Shown one piece after another: positions 9,740-18,417 of a stretch of 64,000 nt of DNA. Both the position numbers and the translations under genes were made by a program. Below the pieces are notes generated by a model. That model ran no database searches, was not told the origin of the DNA, and saw only the letters and a program-made list of their open reading frames with translations. Position 1 is the first letter of the stretch. Each line of letters opens with the position of its first letter. The DNA is from Leptogranulimonas caecicola (GTDB lineage Bacteria; Actinomycetota; Coriobacteriia; Coriobacteriales; Atopobiaceae). The DNA lies in assembly GCF_023168405.1 (NCBI RefSeq), contig NZ_AP025285.1, positions 1,486,001 through 1,550,000 of the forward strand, written 5' to 3'.

Positions 9740-10513
9740 ATGTGCATAACGATGAATCTCACTCCCCGCTCCCAGGCTACCGCTCGCTCCGCTTCTCATA
9801 GGCTGGCTCCTTTGAGGCCCGCCGCTGCCGAGAAACCCCGCCCTCTGTCCCTGGACGGCCTGCGCCCCAGCTCCTTCGCCTTTGACGGCGCCATCTTTGA
9901 CTTTGATGGGACCTTGGCCAATTCATGGAACGTATGGCACCAGGTCGACGACCTCTTCTTGGCCCAACACGGCTTTGAGCGCCCCGCTGACTTCTCCAAG
10001 CAGATGGCCGGACGAAGCTTTATTGAAGGGGCTCGCTGGGTGGTTGAGACCTTTCGCCTTAAGGAGACTCCCCAGGAGGTCTGCGACCAGTGGAACGCCC
10101 TGGGCCAAAGGCTCTACAAAACCCAAGTCTCCCTGCTTCCCGGCGCGCTAGACTACCTGCATGCCCTCAAAGCCGCCGGCGTGCCCATAGCCCTGGCTAC
10201 CACCAACGATCCCGAGGTGCTCTCTTCGCTGGCGCACCTTATCGATTTCGAGAGCCTCTTCGATGCCCGCCTCTACGGCTGCGACGTCGCCCGAGACAAG
10301 CGCTTCCCCGACATCTACGAGGCTGCCGCCCGCAGGCTCAACATCTCTCCGGCGTCCACCGTAGTCTTCGAAGACATTCCCCAGGGCTTGCAGGTGGCCT
10401 CCTCTGCTGGCTTCACTGCCGTAGGCGTCCTCAACGAAGATCCCGAGCAGCACCAGTCTGAGGTGCGCCAGGCTGCCCACCTCACCCTCTCTCACTGGGA
10501 CCAGCTCCTCTGA
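9740..10513 (+). CDS. HAD-superfamily hydrolase (phosphatase/phosphomutase-like, subfamily IA)
   Basis: Predicted cytoplasmic phosphatase or beta-phosphoglucomutase-like enzyme, 257 residues. Motif I is IFDFDGTLA with the nucleophilic and acid/base Asp, motif II is the Thr in ALATTN, motif III the Lys in ARDKRFPD, and motif IV VFEDIPQG. A helical cap lies between motifs I and II. Substrate cannot be inferred. The first 50 residues are an unusual Ala/Pro/Arg-rich extension before the Rossmann core and contain one copy of the TGCCGAGAAACCC word. The start is uncertain: an AGAAGG is only two bases from this ATG and 14 from the next ATG at 9752. It is divergent from the dipeptidase gene. Confidence 0.85.
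   Translation: MCITMNLTPRSQATARSASHRLAPLRPAAAEKPRPLSLDGLRPSSFAFDGAIFDFDGTLANSWNVWHQVDDLFLAQHGFERPADFSKQMAGRSFIEGARWVVETFRLKETPQEVCDQWNALGQRLYKTQVSLLPGALDYLHALKAAGVPIALATTNDPEVLSSLAHLIDFESLFDARLYGCDVARDKRFPDIYEAAARRLNISPASTVVFEDIPQGLQVASSAGFTAVGVLNEDPEQHQSEVRQAAHLTLSHWDQLL
9826..9838 (+). repeat. copy of dispersed word TGCCGAGAAACCC
   Basis: Exact 13-base copy inside the N-terminal extension of the HAD gene, read there as Ala-Glu-Lys-Pro. One of at least six copies of the CCGAGAAACCC core in the window. Confidence 0.7.
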
Positions 10514-10526
10514 CGCTTGTTGCCCC

Positions 10527-10540
10527 TGACCGAGAAACCC
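10527..10540 (+). repeat. variant copy of the dispersed word (ACCGAGAAACCC)
   Basis: Lies in the 81-base gap between the HAD stop and the crcB start, so it is not constrained by coding if crcB starts at 10595. It differs from the consensus by A in place of G. Confidence 0.6.
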
Positions 10541-10594
10541 TTGCCTTGCGCTCCCCGTTTTTCGAGTCGCAGAACCCCGCAGAAAGAAGGAATT

Positions 10595-10957
10595 GTGCTT
10601 GTCAGTTGCATGGTGGTAGGAATTGGCGGCTTTGTAGGCTCTATCCTGCGCTACCTTTGCTCTTCGCTGGCTCCCTCCGCTCCCTTGGGCCTTCCCACGC
10701 TCCTCATCAACACAGCGGGCTCCTTTGCGCTTGCCGCCCTTACCACCTGGACGCTCAAAGGGGCGCTTGGCAACGAGCAACTCTCCCTCATTCTGCGCGT
10801 GGGCCTCTGCGGCGGCTTCACCACCTTCTCTACCTTCAGCGTCGAGGCTCTGCAGCTGCTAGAGGGAGACAAGCCCTACCTAGGCCTCATCTACCTGATA
10901 CTTTCTTGCGTCTTGGGCCTGGGCGCCGCCTGTCTGGGGAGCGTCCTGGCCCGATAA
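10595..10957 (+). CDS. crcB: CrcB/Fluc fluoride channel
   Basis: Small four-helix membrane protein of the Fluc family, expected to form a dual-topology dimer that lets fluoride leave the cytoplasm. Diagnostic motifs are GGFVGSILRYL, the Asn in LPTLLINTAGSFALA, and the phenylalanine/serine box GLCGGFTTFSTFS. I place the start at the GTG at 10595 because AGAAGG lies four bases before it; this gives 120 residues, the usual length. The open frame upstream reads unlike a Fluc N-terminus. No fluoride riboswitch was seen before it. Its last 78 bases overlap the end of the convergent acyltransferase gene, and that region encodes its fourth helix, so the overlap is real on this side. Confidence 0.88.
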   Translation: MLVSCMVVGIGGFVGSILRYLCSSLAPSAPLGLPTLLINTAGSFALAALTTWTLKGALGNEQLSLILRVGLCGGFTTFSTFSVEALQLLEGDKPYLGLIYLILSCVLGLGAACLGSVLAR

Positions 10958-11713
10958 CGCCGATTCCATCGCAGTGCGCACCTGCTGCTCCAGCACCTCC
11001 ACCGCCTCTTTGGAAAGCCGTCCGTGAGGCACCGCAACAGGTTCGCCAATGTGCACCTCGAAGGCCGGGCGCCCCAAAAGCCTGTTGATGCAAAAGCGCG
11101 TTTGCTGCTTTAACACCACCGGCACCAGCGGGGCTTTGGTCATGGCCGCCAGGCGAAAGGCTCCTGTTTTAAAAGGCAACAAGCCCGGATGATAGGGCTC
11201 CAAATCCCCTGAGGGGTAGATGGCCAGCAGGTCGCCCGCCCCTAGCACCTCTTGGGCGCGCCTGAACATCAACCGGGTCTCGCTCAGCGTCTCCCCAGTA
11301 AACACTGAGCCCAAGTGCGCCACCAACGGCCCATAGACGGGCGCCGTGCCATTTTCTGGCAATGTCAAAAAGTGCACCTGATGAGGCCACAGCGCGATGG
11401 CCACCATAGGGGCATCCAGCAGGCTTACATGATTGATGCAAAGGATGCATCCTTTGAGGAGGCTCTTATCGGCAACTTCCGAGGTAACCCTGAGCCCAAA
11501 CCAAAGCTTGCAGTGGAGCCTTACTATGGGCAGCACCAGCCGATAAAAGCGACGGTCTGCGGCTGCGCGTTGAGAGGTAGGCTCTTGGTAGAGGGCCTTG
11601 GCGCGCCGCGCTTTGAGGGTCGCCGTCAACCTCTTTATGGGGTTAGGGCGCGAGAAGATGCCAAAAGGCCGGGCTTTGACAAGCGGACCCATAACCTTAG
11701 GAAACCTCCTCAT
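10880..11713 (-). CDS. PlsC-type lysophosphatidate acyltransferase family protein
   Basis: Membrane-associated acyltransferase that would transfer acyl chains to a glycerophosphate or glycolipid acceptor. Motif I is intact, NHVSLLDAP (His-x4-Asp). Motif III reads YPSGDLEPYHPGLLPFKTGAF where family members usually have FPEGTRS: the normal Glu is Ser and the Thr is Asp, so activity or specificity may differ. Motif IV is PLVPVV. The ATG at 11713 overlaps the upstream glycosyltransferase end by 17 bases; the ATG at 11692 is an alternative because AGGAGG is 12 bases before it. The C-terminal 26 codons overlap crcB antisense. Coupling to a GT4 gene suggests glycolipid or lipoglycan synthesis (inference). 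Confidence 0.82.
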   Translation of the reverse strand: MRRFPKVMGPLVKARPFGIFSRPNPIKRLTATLKARRAKALYQEPTSQRAAADRRFYRLVLPIVRLHCKLWFGLRVTSEVADKSLLKGCILCINHVSLLDAPMVAIALWPHQVHFLTLPENGTAPVYGPLVAHLGSVFTGETLSETRLMFRRAQEVLGAGDLLAIYPSGDLEPYHPGLLPFKTGAFRLAAMTKAPLVPVVLKQQTRFCINRLLGRPAFEVHIGEPVAVPHGRLSKEAVEVLEQQVRTAMESALSGQDAPQTGGAQAQDARKYQVDEA

Positions 11714-12971
11714 GTGCTGGAGCCTCGCGTACAAAGGTATTGGGCACCACCATGCTGATGGGCGCCTTGCCGTAGGCCGACAAATCATCAAAGATCGCAT
11801 GCTCCTCCATAGCAAGGAACTCTTGGATCACTTTTGGCAAGCGCAGACTATCCGCCTCTTTGAGATAGGCGGGGCGCCAGGCAGCCATGGCCTCGGGTTG
11901 GCTCAACCAACTGTCTATACGCGCTGCCAATGCCGAGGCATCTTTAGCGGGAAAGAGGCTCTGAGGGCATAGGGCAAACTCTGAGGGAGCGCTCAAGGGA
12001 GCCTCGCCGATAATAGGGATGCACCCTGCAGCCACTGCCTCGATCACTGATATGGCCTCGATATCTGCGACCGACGCATGGAGGTAGAGAGGGCAGCGAT
12101 GCTCCAGCGCGATGAGGGCATCGTGGTCAAGAAAGACAAAGTGGCAGCGCACGCCCTCCTTTTGAGCCAGCGACTCCAGCCGTCTCCTTTCAGGACCCGC
12201 ACCGCAGACATAAAGCTCCACCTGATCGCGGTAACGGGACCTCCCCACGGCCTCAATGATGGTGCGCTGGTTTTTCTCGGGAGCCAAACGGCCCACAGTC
12301 ACAAGCGGAATGAGCCCTTCCGGCTTTTTAAACAGCAGCGATTGGCTTGCAGCGCCGGCGCCGTCGGCCACTTGGGCGATGGACTCGTAGGGGCCGTTGA
12401 TCACGCTGTCAGGCAATGGCTGGAACTCTTGAGGCACGCCGTTGGAGATCACCGAGAGCCGAGCTTCATAGTGATGGTCTTTGAGCTGCCGGGCAATCAT
12501 GCGGCTAGGGCAATGGATGTGGCGCACCTGACCGTACACCCAGCGGCGAAAGAGCCCAAAGATGCCATCGCACACCAAAGGCGCAGCTCCAATACCCGCG
12601 TTATAGGTCACGTTTTGGGGTTGGAGGTGGAAGGCCGCCGAGACAGGCACCTCATGGGAGCGCGCCCAAGCCAATGCCTGCTGCTCTAGGGCGAAAGGCA
12701 AGAAGAGATGCACGATGTCGGCATCCCAAAAGGCGCTGTCAAAGACCTCGTCATTGGGGGAGGCGAAGGTAAAGCCGTTATGCTTGGCGACGGCGGAGAC
12801 CAGAGGTATCTTGTGCTCTGGCACAGGATAGGCATCTTGCCCGGATGCCTCGCAGCCTACCAGTCGCACTTCGTGGCCCGCCTGGCGAAGCGCCTGAGCA
12901 TAGCGCAGCGAAGTCACACTCGTTCCGTTCGAATGGACGCCCAGAGAGTCCATTACGAAAGCAATGACCAT
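11697..12971 (-). CDS. GT4-family glycosyltransferase
   Basis: Retaining GT-B glycosyltransferase of 424 residues, cytoplasmic and probably membrane-peripheral. The N-terminal domain starts IAFVMDSLGVHSNGTSV with the Gly-rich acceptor loop. The donor domain shows VTVGRLAPEKNQ, VCGAGPER and the E-x7-E motif as EAISVIEAVAAG. The layout resembles diacylglycerol glucosyl- or mannosyltransferases, and the next gene overlaps it and encodes a PlsC-type acyltransferase, so a polar-lipid role is likely. Donor and acceptor cannot be told. The 9-base inverted repeat at 12994-13020 lies just upstream of its start. Confidence 0.85.
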   Translation of the reverse strand: MVIAFVMDSLGVHSNGTSVTSLRYAQALRQAGHEVRLVGCEASGQDAYPVPEHKIPLVSAVAKHNGFTFASPNDEVFDSAFWDADIVHLFLPFALEQQALAWARSHEVPVSAAFHLQPQNVTYNAGIGAAPLVCDGIFGLFRRWVYGQVRHIHCPSRMIARQLKDHHYEARLSVISNGVPQEFQPLPDSVINGPYESIAQVADGAGAASQSLLFKKPEGLIPLVTVGRLAPEKNQRTIIEAVGRSRYRDQVELYVCGAGPERRRLESLAQKEGVRCHFVFLDHDALIALEHRCPLYLHASVADIEAISVIEAVAAGCIPIIGEAPLSAPSEFALCPQSLFPAKDASALAARIDSWLSQPEAMAAWRPAYLKEADSLRLPKVIQEFLAMEEHAIFDDLSAYGKAPISMVVPNTFVREAPAHEEVS

Positions 12972-12993
12972 GGTTGCACCTCGGCTTTCCTCA

Positions 12994-13020
12994 CAAGTAA
13001 GTCCCTTTTTTACTTACTTG
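12994..13020 (-). promoter_or_regulatory. inverted repeat upstream of the GT4 gene
   Basis: CAAGTAAGT at 12994-13002 and ACTTACTTG at 13012-13020 with a 9-base T/C-rich spacer. It begins 23 bases upstream of the GT4 start. The position fits an operator or a leader hairpin. No gene upstream on the minus strand ends here, so a terminator role is less likely. Confidence 0.5.
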
Positions 13021-13103
13021 CCTATACCCATCTTGGGGAGAAAGCCGGACTCGCCCATCCACTGAAATGTAAGCATGGGGGCTTCGACACCCCGCCTGAC
13101 CAG

Positions 13104-13138
13104 AAAAAAGGCCCGCCTCTCCATGAGATGCGGGCCTT
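13104..13138 (-). terminator. Rho-independent terminator of the cold-shock gene
   Basis: AAGGCCCGC at 13108-13116 pairs with GCGGGCCTT at 13130-13138, and the minus strand continues with a T-run (complement of 13104-13109). It is 25 bases past the cspA-type stop. Confidence 0.88.
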
Positions 13139-13163
13139 GGGTGTCTATCAGGCGAGTGCCGGA

Positions 13164-13367
13164 TTAGAGCTTGTGAACGTTGGAAGCCTGGAGCTTGCCG
13201 TTCTGACCGGTGGTGATGTCAAACTCGACGACCTGGCCCTCGTCGAGGGTCTTGAAGCCGTCCATCTGAATCTCGGAGTAGTGCACGAACAGATCGTCGC
13301 CGTCCTCACGAGAGATGAAACCGTAGCCCTTGTCCGGATTAAACCACTTAACAGTACCCTGAGCCAT
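13164..13367 (-). CDS. cspA: CspA-family cold-shock protein
   Basis: A 67-residue single cold-shock domain that binds single-stranded RNA and DNA. RNP1 is KGYGFISRE and RNP2 is DLFVHYSEI, both standard. It begins [17 protein letters not shown], typical of the family. AAAGG lies before the ATG. The upstream leader contains a 9-base-arm hairpin (13385-13403), which may affect translation with temperature as known for csp leaders. Monocistronic, with its own terminator. Confidence 0.95.
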   Translation of the reverse strand: MAQGTVKWFNPDKGYGFISREDGDDLFVHYSEIQMDGFKTLDEGQVVEFDITTGQNGKLQASNVHKL

Positions 13368-13734
13368 GACGTGCCTTTCTATCTGTCGCCTCCTGGAGGC
13401 GACGCTGGTGCGCGCTGGGTGGCGCGCTTGTACAACACTGGCCGAGAGCTCCTCTCAGCACAGCAAGAGCTAGTGTACCTGATTGGCTCGCCTCCTTGGC
13501 TACCAATCTGGCCACCAACGACGCCTTTGGAAAGAAAAACGGCTCTTTTGGCTCAGACACCTGCAGCTACACGGATACTGCAGCGATCTCTGACACCTTA
13601 AAAACCCTTCAACTTTTGCCGGAGAGGCGCATCTCCCTACGAGATCTTCACTGAAAATCTCCTGATAATGATAATGCCACATCTATCGATGTATTGGCAC
13701 CAGAGTTTTCACTAAAGGCTCTTCTCGTAACGCC
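13368..13734 (-). promoter_or_regulatory. 367-base gap: cspA leader and promoter region
   Basis: No gene seen. From the cspA side it holds a perfect hairpin, GTCGCCTCC and GGAGGCGAC around one base (13385-13403), and a second GC hairpin at about 13411-13430. Further up are GGAGA/TCTCC (13621-13636), GATAATGATAAT (13664-13675), and an imperfect palindrome bounded by TGCCA and TTGGCA (13675-13699). The AT-rich stretch near 13660-13700 is the likely promoter area. No clear terminator for fhs was seen. Confidence 0.5.
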
Positions 13735-15402
13735 CTAGAAAAGGCCGAGAATGACTCCCTCGTCGGTAACGTCGATTTTCTCGGCTGCAGGACGCTTGGG
13801 AAGACCCGGCATAGTCATGATGGCACCTGTGAGCGCCACCACAAAACCAGCACCGGCATCCACCTTGACCTCGCGCACGGTGATACGGAAGTGCTCTGGG
13901 GCGCCAAGCTTGGTCTGATCGTCAGTGAAAGAATACTGGGTCTTGGCGATGCAAACCGGCAGAGAACCAAAACCGTTTTTCTCCAGCTCTGCCAACTGAC
14001 GAGTGGCCCCAGGCGTGAAATCGACGCCGTCTGCGCGGTAGATGCGTTTGGCCACTGCCTCGATAGCGCTCTTGACCGGAGTGCCCGTGGCGTAGCAAAA
14101 ATCGAAATGGTTGGGCTCATCCACCAGGCGAAGCACCTCTTGCGCCAGCTCCTTGCCGCCAGCCCCGCCCTTGGCCCACACCTCCGAAAGGCGTACGTTG
14201 ACGCCCTGGGCCTTGAGAGCATTGGCCACCAGCGCAAGTTCTGCCTCGGTATCTGTGGGGAAGCGATTGATGGCAACCACGCAGGGCAGGCCATAGACGT
14301 CCGTCATGTTGGAGACGTGGCGGGAAAGGTTGGGGATGCCTGCTGCCAGCGCATCCAGGTTCTCCTCGCCCAACTGGTCCTTGGGCACGCCGCCGTTGTA
14401 TTTGAGAGCACGAACCGTGGCCACCACCACTACCGCATCGGGCTTGAAGCCACCCATGCGGCAGGTGATGTCCAAGAACTTCTCCGCGCCTAGATCGGCT
14501 CCAAAGCCAGCTTCGGTAAGGGCGATGTCTCCATAATGCATGGCCATACGCGTGGCCATCACAGAGTTGCAGCCGTGGGCGATATTCGCGAAGGGGCCGC
14601 CATGCACAAAGGCGGGAGTGCCTTCAAGGGTCTGCACCAAATTGGGCATCAGCGCATCTTTGAGCAGGGCAGCCATGGCTCCCTGAGCATGAAGGTCGCC
14701 TGCGGTCACAGGCTTCCTGTCGAAGGTATAACCAACCACAATGCGAGACAGGCGCTCTTTGAGGTCGCGGATGGAAGAAGACAGGCAGAGCACTGCCATA
14801 ACCTCGGAAGCCACCGTAATGTCAAAGCCGTCTTGACGCGGCATACCATCGGCCACGCCACCAAGGCCATCCACCACGTTGCGCAGCTGGCGGTCGTTCA
14901 TATCCACGCAGCGCTTCCAGGTGATGCGGCGAGGATCGAGGCCCAGCTCATTGCCTTGCTTGATATGGTTGTCCACCATGGCAGCCAACAGATTGTTGGC
15001 GGCGCCAATGGCGTGAAAGTCTCCAGTAAAATGAAGATTGATATCCTCCATGGGCACCACCTGAGCATAGCCGCCGCCAGCAGCCCCGCCCTTAATGCCA
15101 AATACAGGACCTAGGGAAGGCTCGCGAAGGGCAACCACCGCATTGCTCCCGCACTGACGCAGCGCATCTGCCAAACCGATAGTGGTGGTGGTCTTGCCTT
15201 CGCCTGCAGGGGTGGGGTTGATGGCGGTAACCAACACCAGCTTGGCCTGGTGACCCGGATCCTGCTTTAAAACCGAATAGTCCACCTTCGCCTTATCGCG
15301 TCCATAGGGAATCCAATCCCTCTCGGGGATGCCCAGCTTGTCTGCGACAGCGGCAATAGGCTCGGTCTTTGCAGCTTGAGCGATTTCGATATCTGACAGC
15401 AT
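13735..15402 (-). CDS. fhs: formate-tetrahydrofolate ligase
   Basis: Makes 10-formyl-THF from formate, ATP and THF, feeding one-carbon metabolism and purines. The protein is 555 residues, the family's usual size. The nucleotide loop is [16 protein letters not shown] (about residue 65-80). Other conserved stretches are [30 protein letters not shown] and [10 protein letters not shown], and the C-terminus [16 protein letters not shown]. The start is the ATG at 15402 with AGGAG four bases upstream; a GTG six codons earlier is less likely. It is the last gene of the minus-strand run that begins with the NAD-synthetase-like gene, but a 133-base gap with an inverted repeat suggests its own promoter. 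Confidence 0.96.
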   Translation of the reverse strand: MLSDIEIAQAAKTEPIAAVADKLGIPERDWIPYGRDKAKVDYSVLKQDPGHQAKLVLVTAINPTPAGEGKTTTTIGLADALRQCGSNAVVALREPSLGPVFGIKGGAAGGGYAQVVPMEDINLHFTGDFHAIGAANNLLAAMVDNHIKQGNELGLDPRRITWKRCVDMNDRQLRNVVDGLGGVADGMPRQDGFDITVASEVMAVLCLSSSIRDLKERLSRIVVGYTFDRKPVTAGDLHAQGAMAALLKDALMPNLVQTLEGTPAFVHGGPFANIAHGCNSVMATRMAMHYGDIALTEAGFGADLGAEKFLDITCRMGGFKPDAVVVVATVRALKYNGGVPKDQLGEENLDALAAGIPNLSRHVSNMTDVYGLPCVVAINRFPTDTEAELALVANALKAQGVNVRLSEVWAKGGAGGKELAQEVLRLVDEPNHFDFCYATGTPVKSAIEAVAKRIYRADGVDFTPGATRQLAELEKNGFGSLPVCIAKTQYSFTDDQTKLGAPEHFRITVREVKVDAGAGFVVALTGAIMTMPGLPKRPAAEKIDVTDEGVILGLF

Positions 15403-15446
15403 AACGCTCCTATCTCGCACAGGTTAGCTCGACAGAACACCAGCAC

Positions 15447-15473
15447 GCCAATGGAAGATCCCCCCCCATTGGC
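15447..15473 (-). promoter_or_regulatory. inverted repeat upstream of fhs
   Basis: GCCAATGG (15447-15454) and CCATTGGC (15466-15473) flank an 11-base spacer that includes most of a run of eight C. It lies 45-71 bases before the fhs start. No T-run follows on either strand, so an operator or leader hairpin is more likely than a terminator. Confidence 0.45.
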
Positions 15474-15535
15474 ACCTATTACTCAGGTTATTTTAATGGA
15501 TGGGAGCCCAACAACCTACAGGACTCCGGCCGCCC

Positions 15536-15955
15536 TTAGATGAAGCGGCCTTGGGCGCGAGCGTCTTGAATCTCTTTGTCCAAATCCTTAAATTGCTCAG
15601 GCACGATTTGATTGTTGAAACCAAAGCCCAATGCCACTGCACGAGCTTGCTGGCGCCTAAGAGCGGCGGTTTCCTTGTCGCCCCTCTGCGCCTCCGCATC
15701 CCCCAGACGCGCCAAGACATAAGCCACCGAGTCTCCCAAGGCGTCCCCATTGCCTCCTAAGGCAATCATGGTGACCAGGGAATCTGGAGAGAGCGACAAA
15801 AGCATATCGGGATCGAGTTCTAAAAGCTCTCCCAATGCCTCCTCCACTTCGCCAATGGACTCGGTTTTGCGCAAGATGACCGCGTCTTTGAGATACACCT
15901 CCATCTGCTTGGTGAAAGACTCAATGAGCTTAGAAAGATAGTCACGCTGAAGCAT
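15536..15955 (-). CDS. small helical protein, DUF6483-like
   Basis: A 139-residue, mostly helical soluble protein starting MLQRDYLSKLIESFTKQM. The opening Leu-Gln-Arg-Asp-Tyr with a later ALGELLELDPDMLLSL stretch resembles the DUF6483 family as I remember it; function is not known to me. AAGGAG lies six bases before the chosen ATG, so the longer open frame is rejected. It begins 45 bases after the ruvB stop and is probably cotranscribed with ruvCAB. No catalytic residues were seen. Confidence 0.75.
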   Translation of the reverse strand: MLQRDYLSKLIESFTKQMEVYLKDAVILRKTESIGEVEEALGELLELDPDMLLSLSPDSLVTMIALGGNGDALGDSVAYVLARLGDAEAQRGDKETAALRRQQARAVALGFGFNNQIVPEQFKDLDKEIQDARAQGRFI

Positions 15956-15999
15956 AGGGCGCTCCTTAAGGAGAAGGCGATTGGAAAACCACAAGGAGT

Positions 16000-17061
16000 C
16001 TAGTTGGTAGGCGGAGTTATACCCATATGCTCAAAGGCCGCCAGAGTGGCTTGGCGCCCTTGAGGGGTGCGGGTCATGAGGCCATGCTGGAGCAGAAAAG
16101 GCTCATAGACTTCCTCCAGTGTAGAGGCATCCTCGCCCACTGCGCTTGCAATTGTGGAAAGACCAACGGGACGGCCCCGGAACGTCTCGCAAAGAGTGGA
16201 CAGTATCTTGCTATCCATCCAATCGAGCCCCAACTCGTCAATCTCGAAGAACGAAAGGGCGTCGGCAGCGACATCCCAAGTGATCTCCCCAGAGGCGCGC
16301 ACTTGAGCGTAGTCTCGCACGCGCTTGAGCAGACGGTTGGCCAAACGAGGGGTACCTCGACTGCGACTGGCGATCTCCGCTGCCCCCTGCATGTCGATAT
16401 TCACTCCTAGGATGCCTGCTGAACGGTTGACGATCTGTGCCAACTCTGCGTTTGTGTAGTAATCGAGTCGGTAAGAAATGCCAAAGCGATCGCGCAGAGG
16501 GCCAGTGAGAAGGCCTGTGCGCGTAGTGGCTCCCACCAACGTAAAGGGCGGAATCTCAAAGCGCATAGACCGGGCGCCGGGGCCATCGCCAATCATAATG
16601 TCCAGATAGAAATCCTCCATAGCCGAATAGAGAATCTCTTCCACGTTATGACTGAGACGATGGATCTCGTCGATGAAAAGAACATCGCCTTCGCTCAGAT
16701 TGGTAAGCGTGGCAGAAAGCTCGACCGGCCTAGTGATAGCAGGACCGGAAGTAGTGTGCAGAGCACCGCCCATTTCGTTGGCAACAATGGCGGCCAACGT
16801 GGTTTTGCCTAAGCCTGGAGGGCCGGAGAAAAGCACATGGTCTAACACCTCACCACGAGATCTCGCAGCGTCGATGAGCACACGAAGGTTCTCCTTGATG
16901 CGGCTTTGACCACAGTAATCTTCTAAGGTTTGGGGACGCAGGCTGCGGTCGATATCCACATCTTCTGGCGCAAGCTCAGCCGAAACGCTTCTGCGCTGGC
17001 CTGTAATGCGATTGTGAGCACTGCCTGCAAAGAGATCCGAGTCAGCGTCTGCCTCCCACAT
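16000..17061 (-). CDS. ruvB: RuvB Holliday-junction branch-migration ATPase
   Basis: Hexameric AAA+ motor that with RuvA drives branch migration of Holliday junctions. 353 residues. Walker A is [11 protein letters not shown] (about 80-90), Walker B DEIHRLS, and sensor 1 with the arginine-finger region [18 protein letters not shown]. The C-terminal winged helix ([17 protein letters not shown]) binds DNA. The start codon overlaps the ruvA stop by one base (TAATG), so translation is coupled. Confidence 0.98.
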   Translation of the reverse strand: MWEADADSDLFAGSAHNRITGQRRSVSAELAPEDVDIDRSLRPQTLEDYCGQSRIKENLRVLIDAARSRGEVLDHVLFSGPPGLGKTTLAAIVANEMGGALHTTSGPAITRPVELSATLTNLSEGDVLFIDEIHRLSHNVEEILYSAMEDFYLDIMIGDGPGARSMRFEIPPFTLVGATTRTGLLTGPLRDRFGISYRLDYYTNAELAQIVNRSAGILGVNIDMQGAAEIASRSRGTPRLANRLLKRVRDYAQVRASGEITWDVAADALSFFEIDELGLDWMDSKILSTLCETFRGRPVGLSTIASAVGEDASTLEEVYEPFLLQHGLMTRTPQGRQATLAAFEHMGITPPTN

Positions 17062-17708
17062 TACAGCCCACCCCCCACTCGTTTGAGGCCATAGCGAACC
17101 GCCTCTTCAAAAGTTACGTCTTGAGGCAAGCCTTCGAACACTACATCTGCTTCTTGCGGGGTAAGCCCCATACCCAGCAGCGCCTGGCGAGCCTGTGCCA
17201 CCACGGCCGAACCTTGGCCTGCATCTGCCGCAGTGAGAGCAACTGCACCTATGGGCAAGGGGGCAGCTTGCATGAGCATTTTAAGCTCCGCATCCTTGGC
17301 AAAAAGATCGAGCAGTTCTGGCAACAACCGTGTGGCAGACTTCTTGCCAACCCCAGGCACCGAAGTAAGCATATTCACGTCTTGGGCGGCCACTACCGCC
17401 GCGAGTTGCTTTGGCGAAAAACTCGAGAGAATCTTAAGCGCCAATGCGGGGCCTACCTTGGCGATGGATATCAGTTTGTCAAATACAATGCGCTCTTCCT
17501 TGCCAGAGAAGCCGTAAAGAGTCACTGCATTCTCTGTGACGCGCATGCGCACGTACAAGGTGACCCCCGAGCTGCCTTGTACCGGAAGATCTGAAAGCGT
17601 GGTGCGCGATACCAATAACTCGTAGCCCACACCCGCCACATCCAGAACGATAAGAGAGGGAACCTCCGGGCTCGCCTCCACCAGCGTTCCGCAGAGCCGT
17701 GCAATCAT
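17061..17708 (-). CDS. ruvA: RuvA Holliday-junction DNA-binding subunit
   Basis: Tetramer that binds four-way junctions and loads RuvB. 215 residues with the OB-fold N-terminal domain, the two helix-hairpin-helix motifs ([15 protein letters not shown] and [16 protein letters not shown]), and the flexible C-terminal RuvB-binding domain ending [17 protein letters not shown]. The ATG directly follows the ruvC TAA with no gap. Middle gene of ruvCAB. Confidence 0.97.
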   Translation of the reverse strand: MIARLCGTLVEASPEVPSLIVLDVAGVGYELLVSRTTLSDLPVQGSSGVTLYVRMRVTENAVTLYGFSGKEERIVFDKLISIAKVGPALALKILSSFSPKQLAAVVAAQDVNMLTSVPGVGKKSATRLLPELLDLFAKDAELKMLMQAAPLPIGAVALTAADAGQGSAVVAQARQALLGMGLTPQEADVVFEGLPQDVTFEEAVRYGLKRVGGGL

Positions 17709-18260
17709 TTACATGCTCCTCTCGAGAGCTTCCCCAGGATAGCGCTGAAAACCTACTACTGCCTCGTGAGCCCGTTGTGCCCTGCGGTCGTTTTGCACAG
17801 TATGGGCATGGCACACTGCGGCGGCCAAGGCGTCGGCACAGTGATCTGGCTTAGGGTCATGATCGAGCGCCAAAAGAATGCGCGTCATAGTAGTGACCTG
17901 ATGCTTGTCTGCGGCACCAGTACCGGCTACAGCTTTTTTGATTTGCATAGGAGTGTACTCCCCTACCGTGCACCCGCCGCACGCACAGGCGACCAGGGCC
18001 GCTCCCCGCGCGTGGGCGGTTGCGATGGCGCTCTTGGTGTTTTGGCCAAAGAAAATCTGCTCGATGGCTACCTCAGAAGGGTGATAGCGGTCTATCACCT
18101 GCCGGATTTCTTTATAAATTGAGTGCAAACGCACATCCATGGGCTCCTCTGTCCCTGTAGCGCAGCACCCATAGGCGCGTGCGCGGCAGAGAGACCCTTT
18201 GGTTTCTATGACACCCCAGCCCGTGTGTGCCAAGCCAGGATCTATACCAAGAATAACCAC
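17709..18260 (-). CDS. ruvC: RuvC Holliday-junction resolvase
   Basis: Endonuclease that cuts four-way junctions. 183 residues from a GTG with GGAGG four bases upstream, giving the standard start MVILGIDPGLAHTGWG. The longer open frame adds an unlike N-terminus and is rejected. Catalytic acids are Asp in GIDPG, Glu in VAIEQIFFGQN, and the C-terminal Asp pair in KPDHCADALAAA. First gene of ruvCAB; the usual yebC neighbour is absent and a degenerate NAD-synthetase-like gene lies 157 bases upstream. Confidence 0.95.
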   Translation of the reverse strand: MVILGIDPGLAHTGWGVIETKGSLCRARAYGCCATGTEEPMDVRLHSIYKEIRQVIDRYHPSEVAIEQIFFGQNTKSAIATAHARGAALVACACGGCTVGEYTPMQIKKAVAGTGAADKHQVTTMTRILLALDHDPKPDHCADALAAAVCHAHTVQNDRRAQRAHEAVVGFQRYPGEALERSM

Positions 18261-18417
18261 TACGCCTCCGAACAACCGTTCTATGGTGCAGTAGTCTACC
18301 ACACAACCCCGTCAGTACCGGAACACAGGATGCCCAGACGCGCCGTCTGCCTCTCATGGCGCTTGCAGCCAAAAGCCCCAAAGGTCAATCAGCAAATCTT
18401 CTGGGGATCAATTGGAT

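Noticed and set aside
10514-10594. possible fluoride riboswitch before crcB
   Set aside because: No recognisable fluoride-riboswitch core in the short gap.
13664-13675. GATAATGATAAT as a Fur box upstream of cspA
   Set aside because: Only one half resembles the consensus, and the downstream gene is not iron-related.
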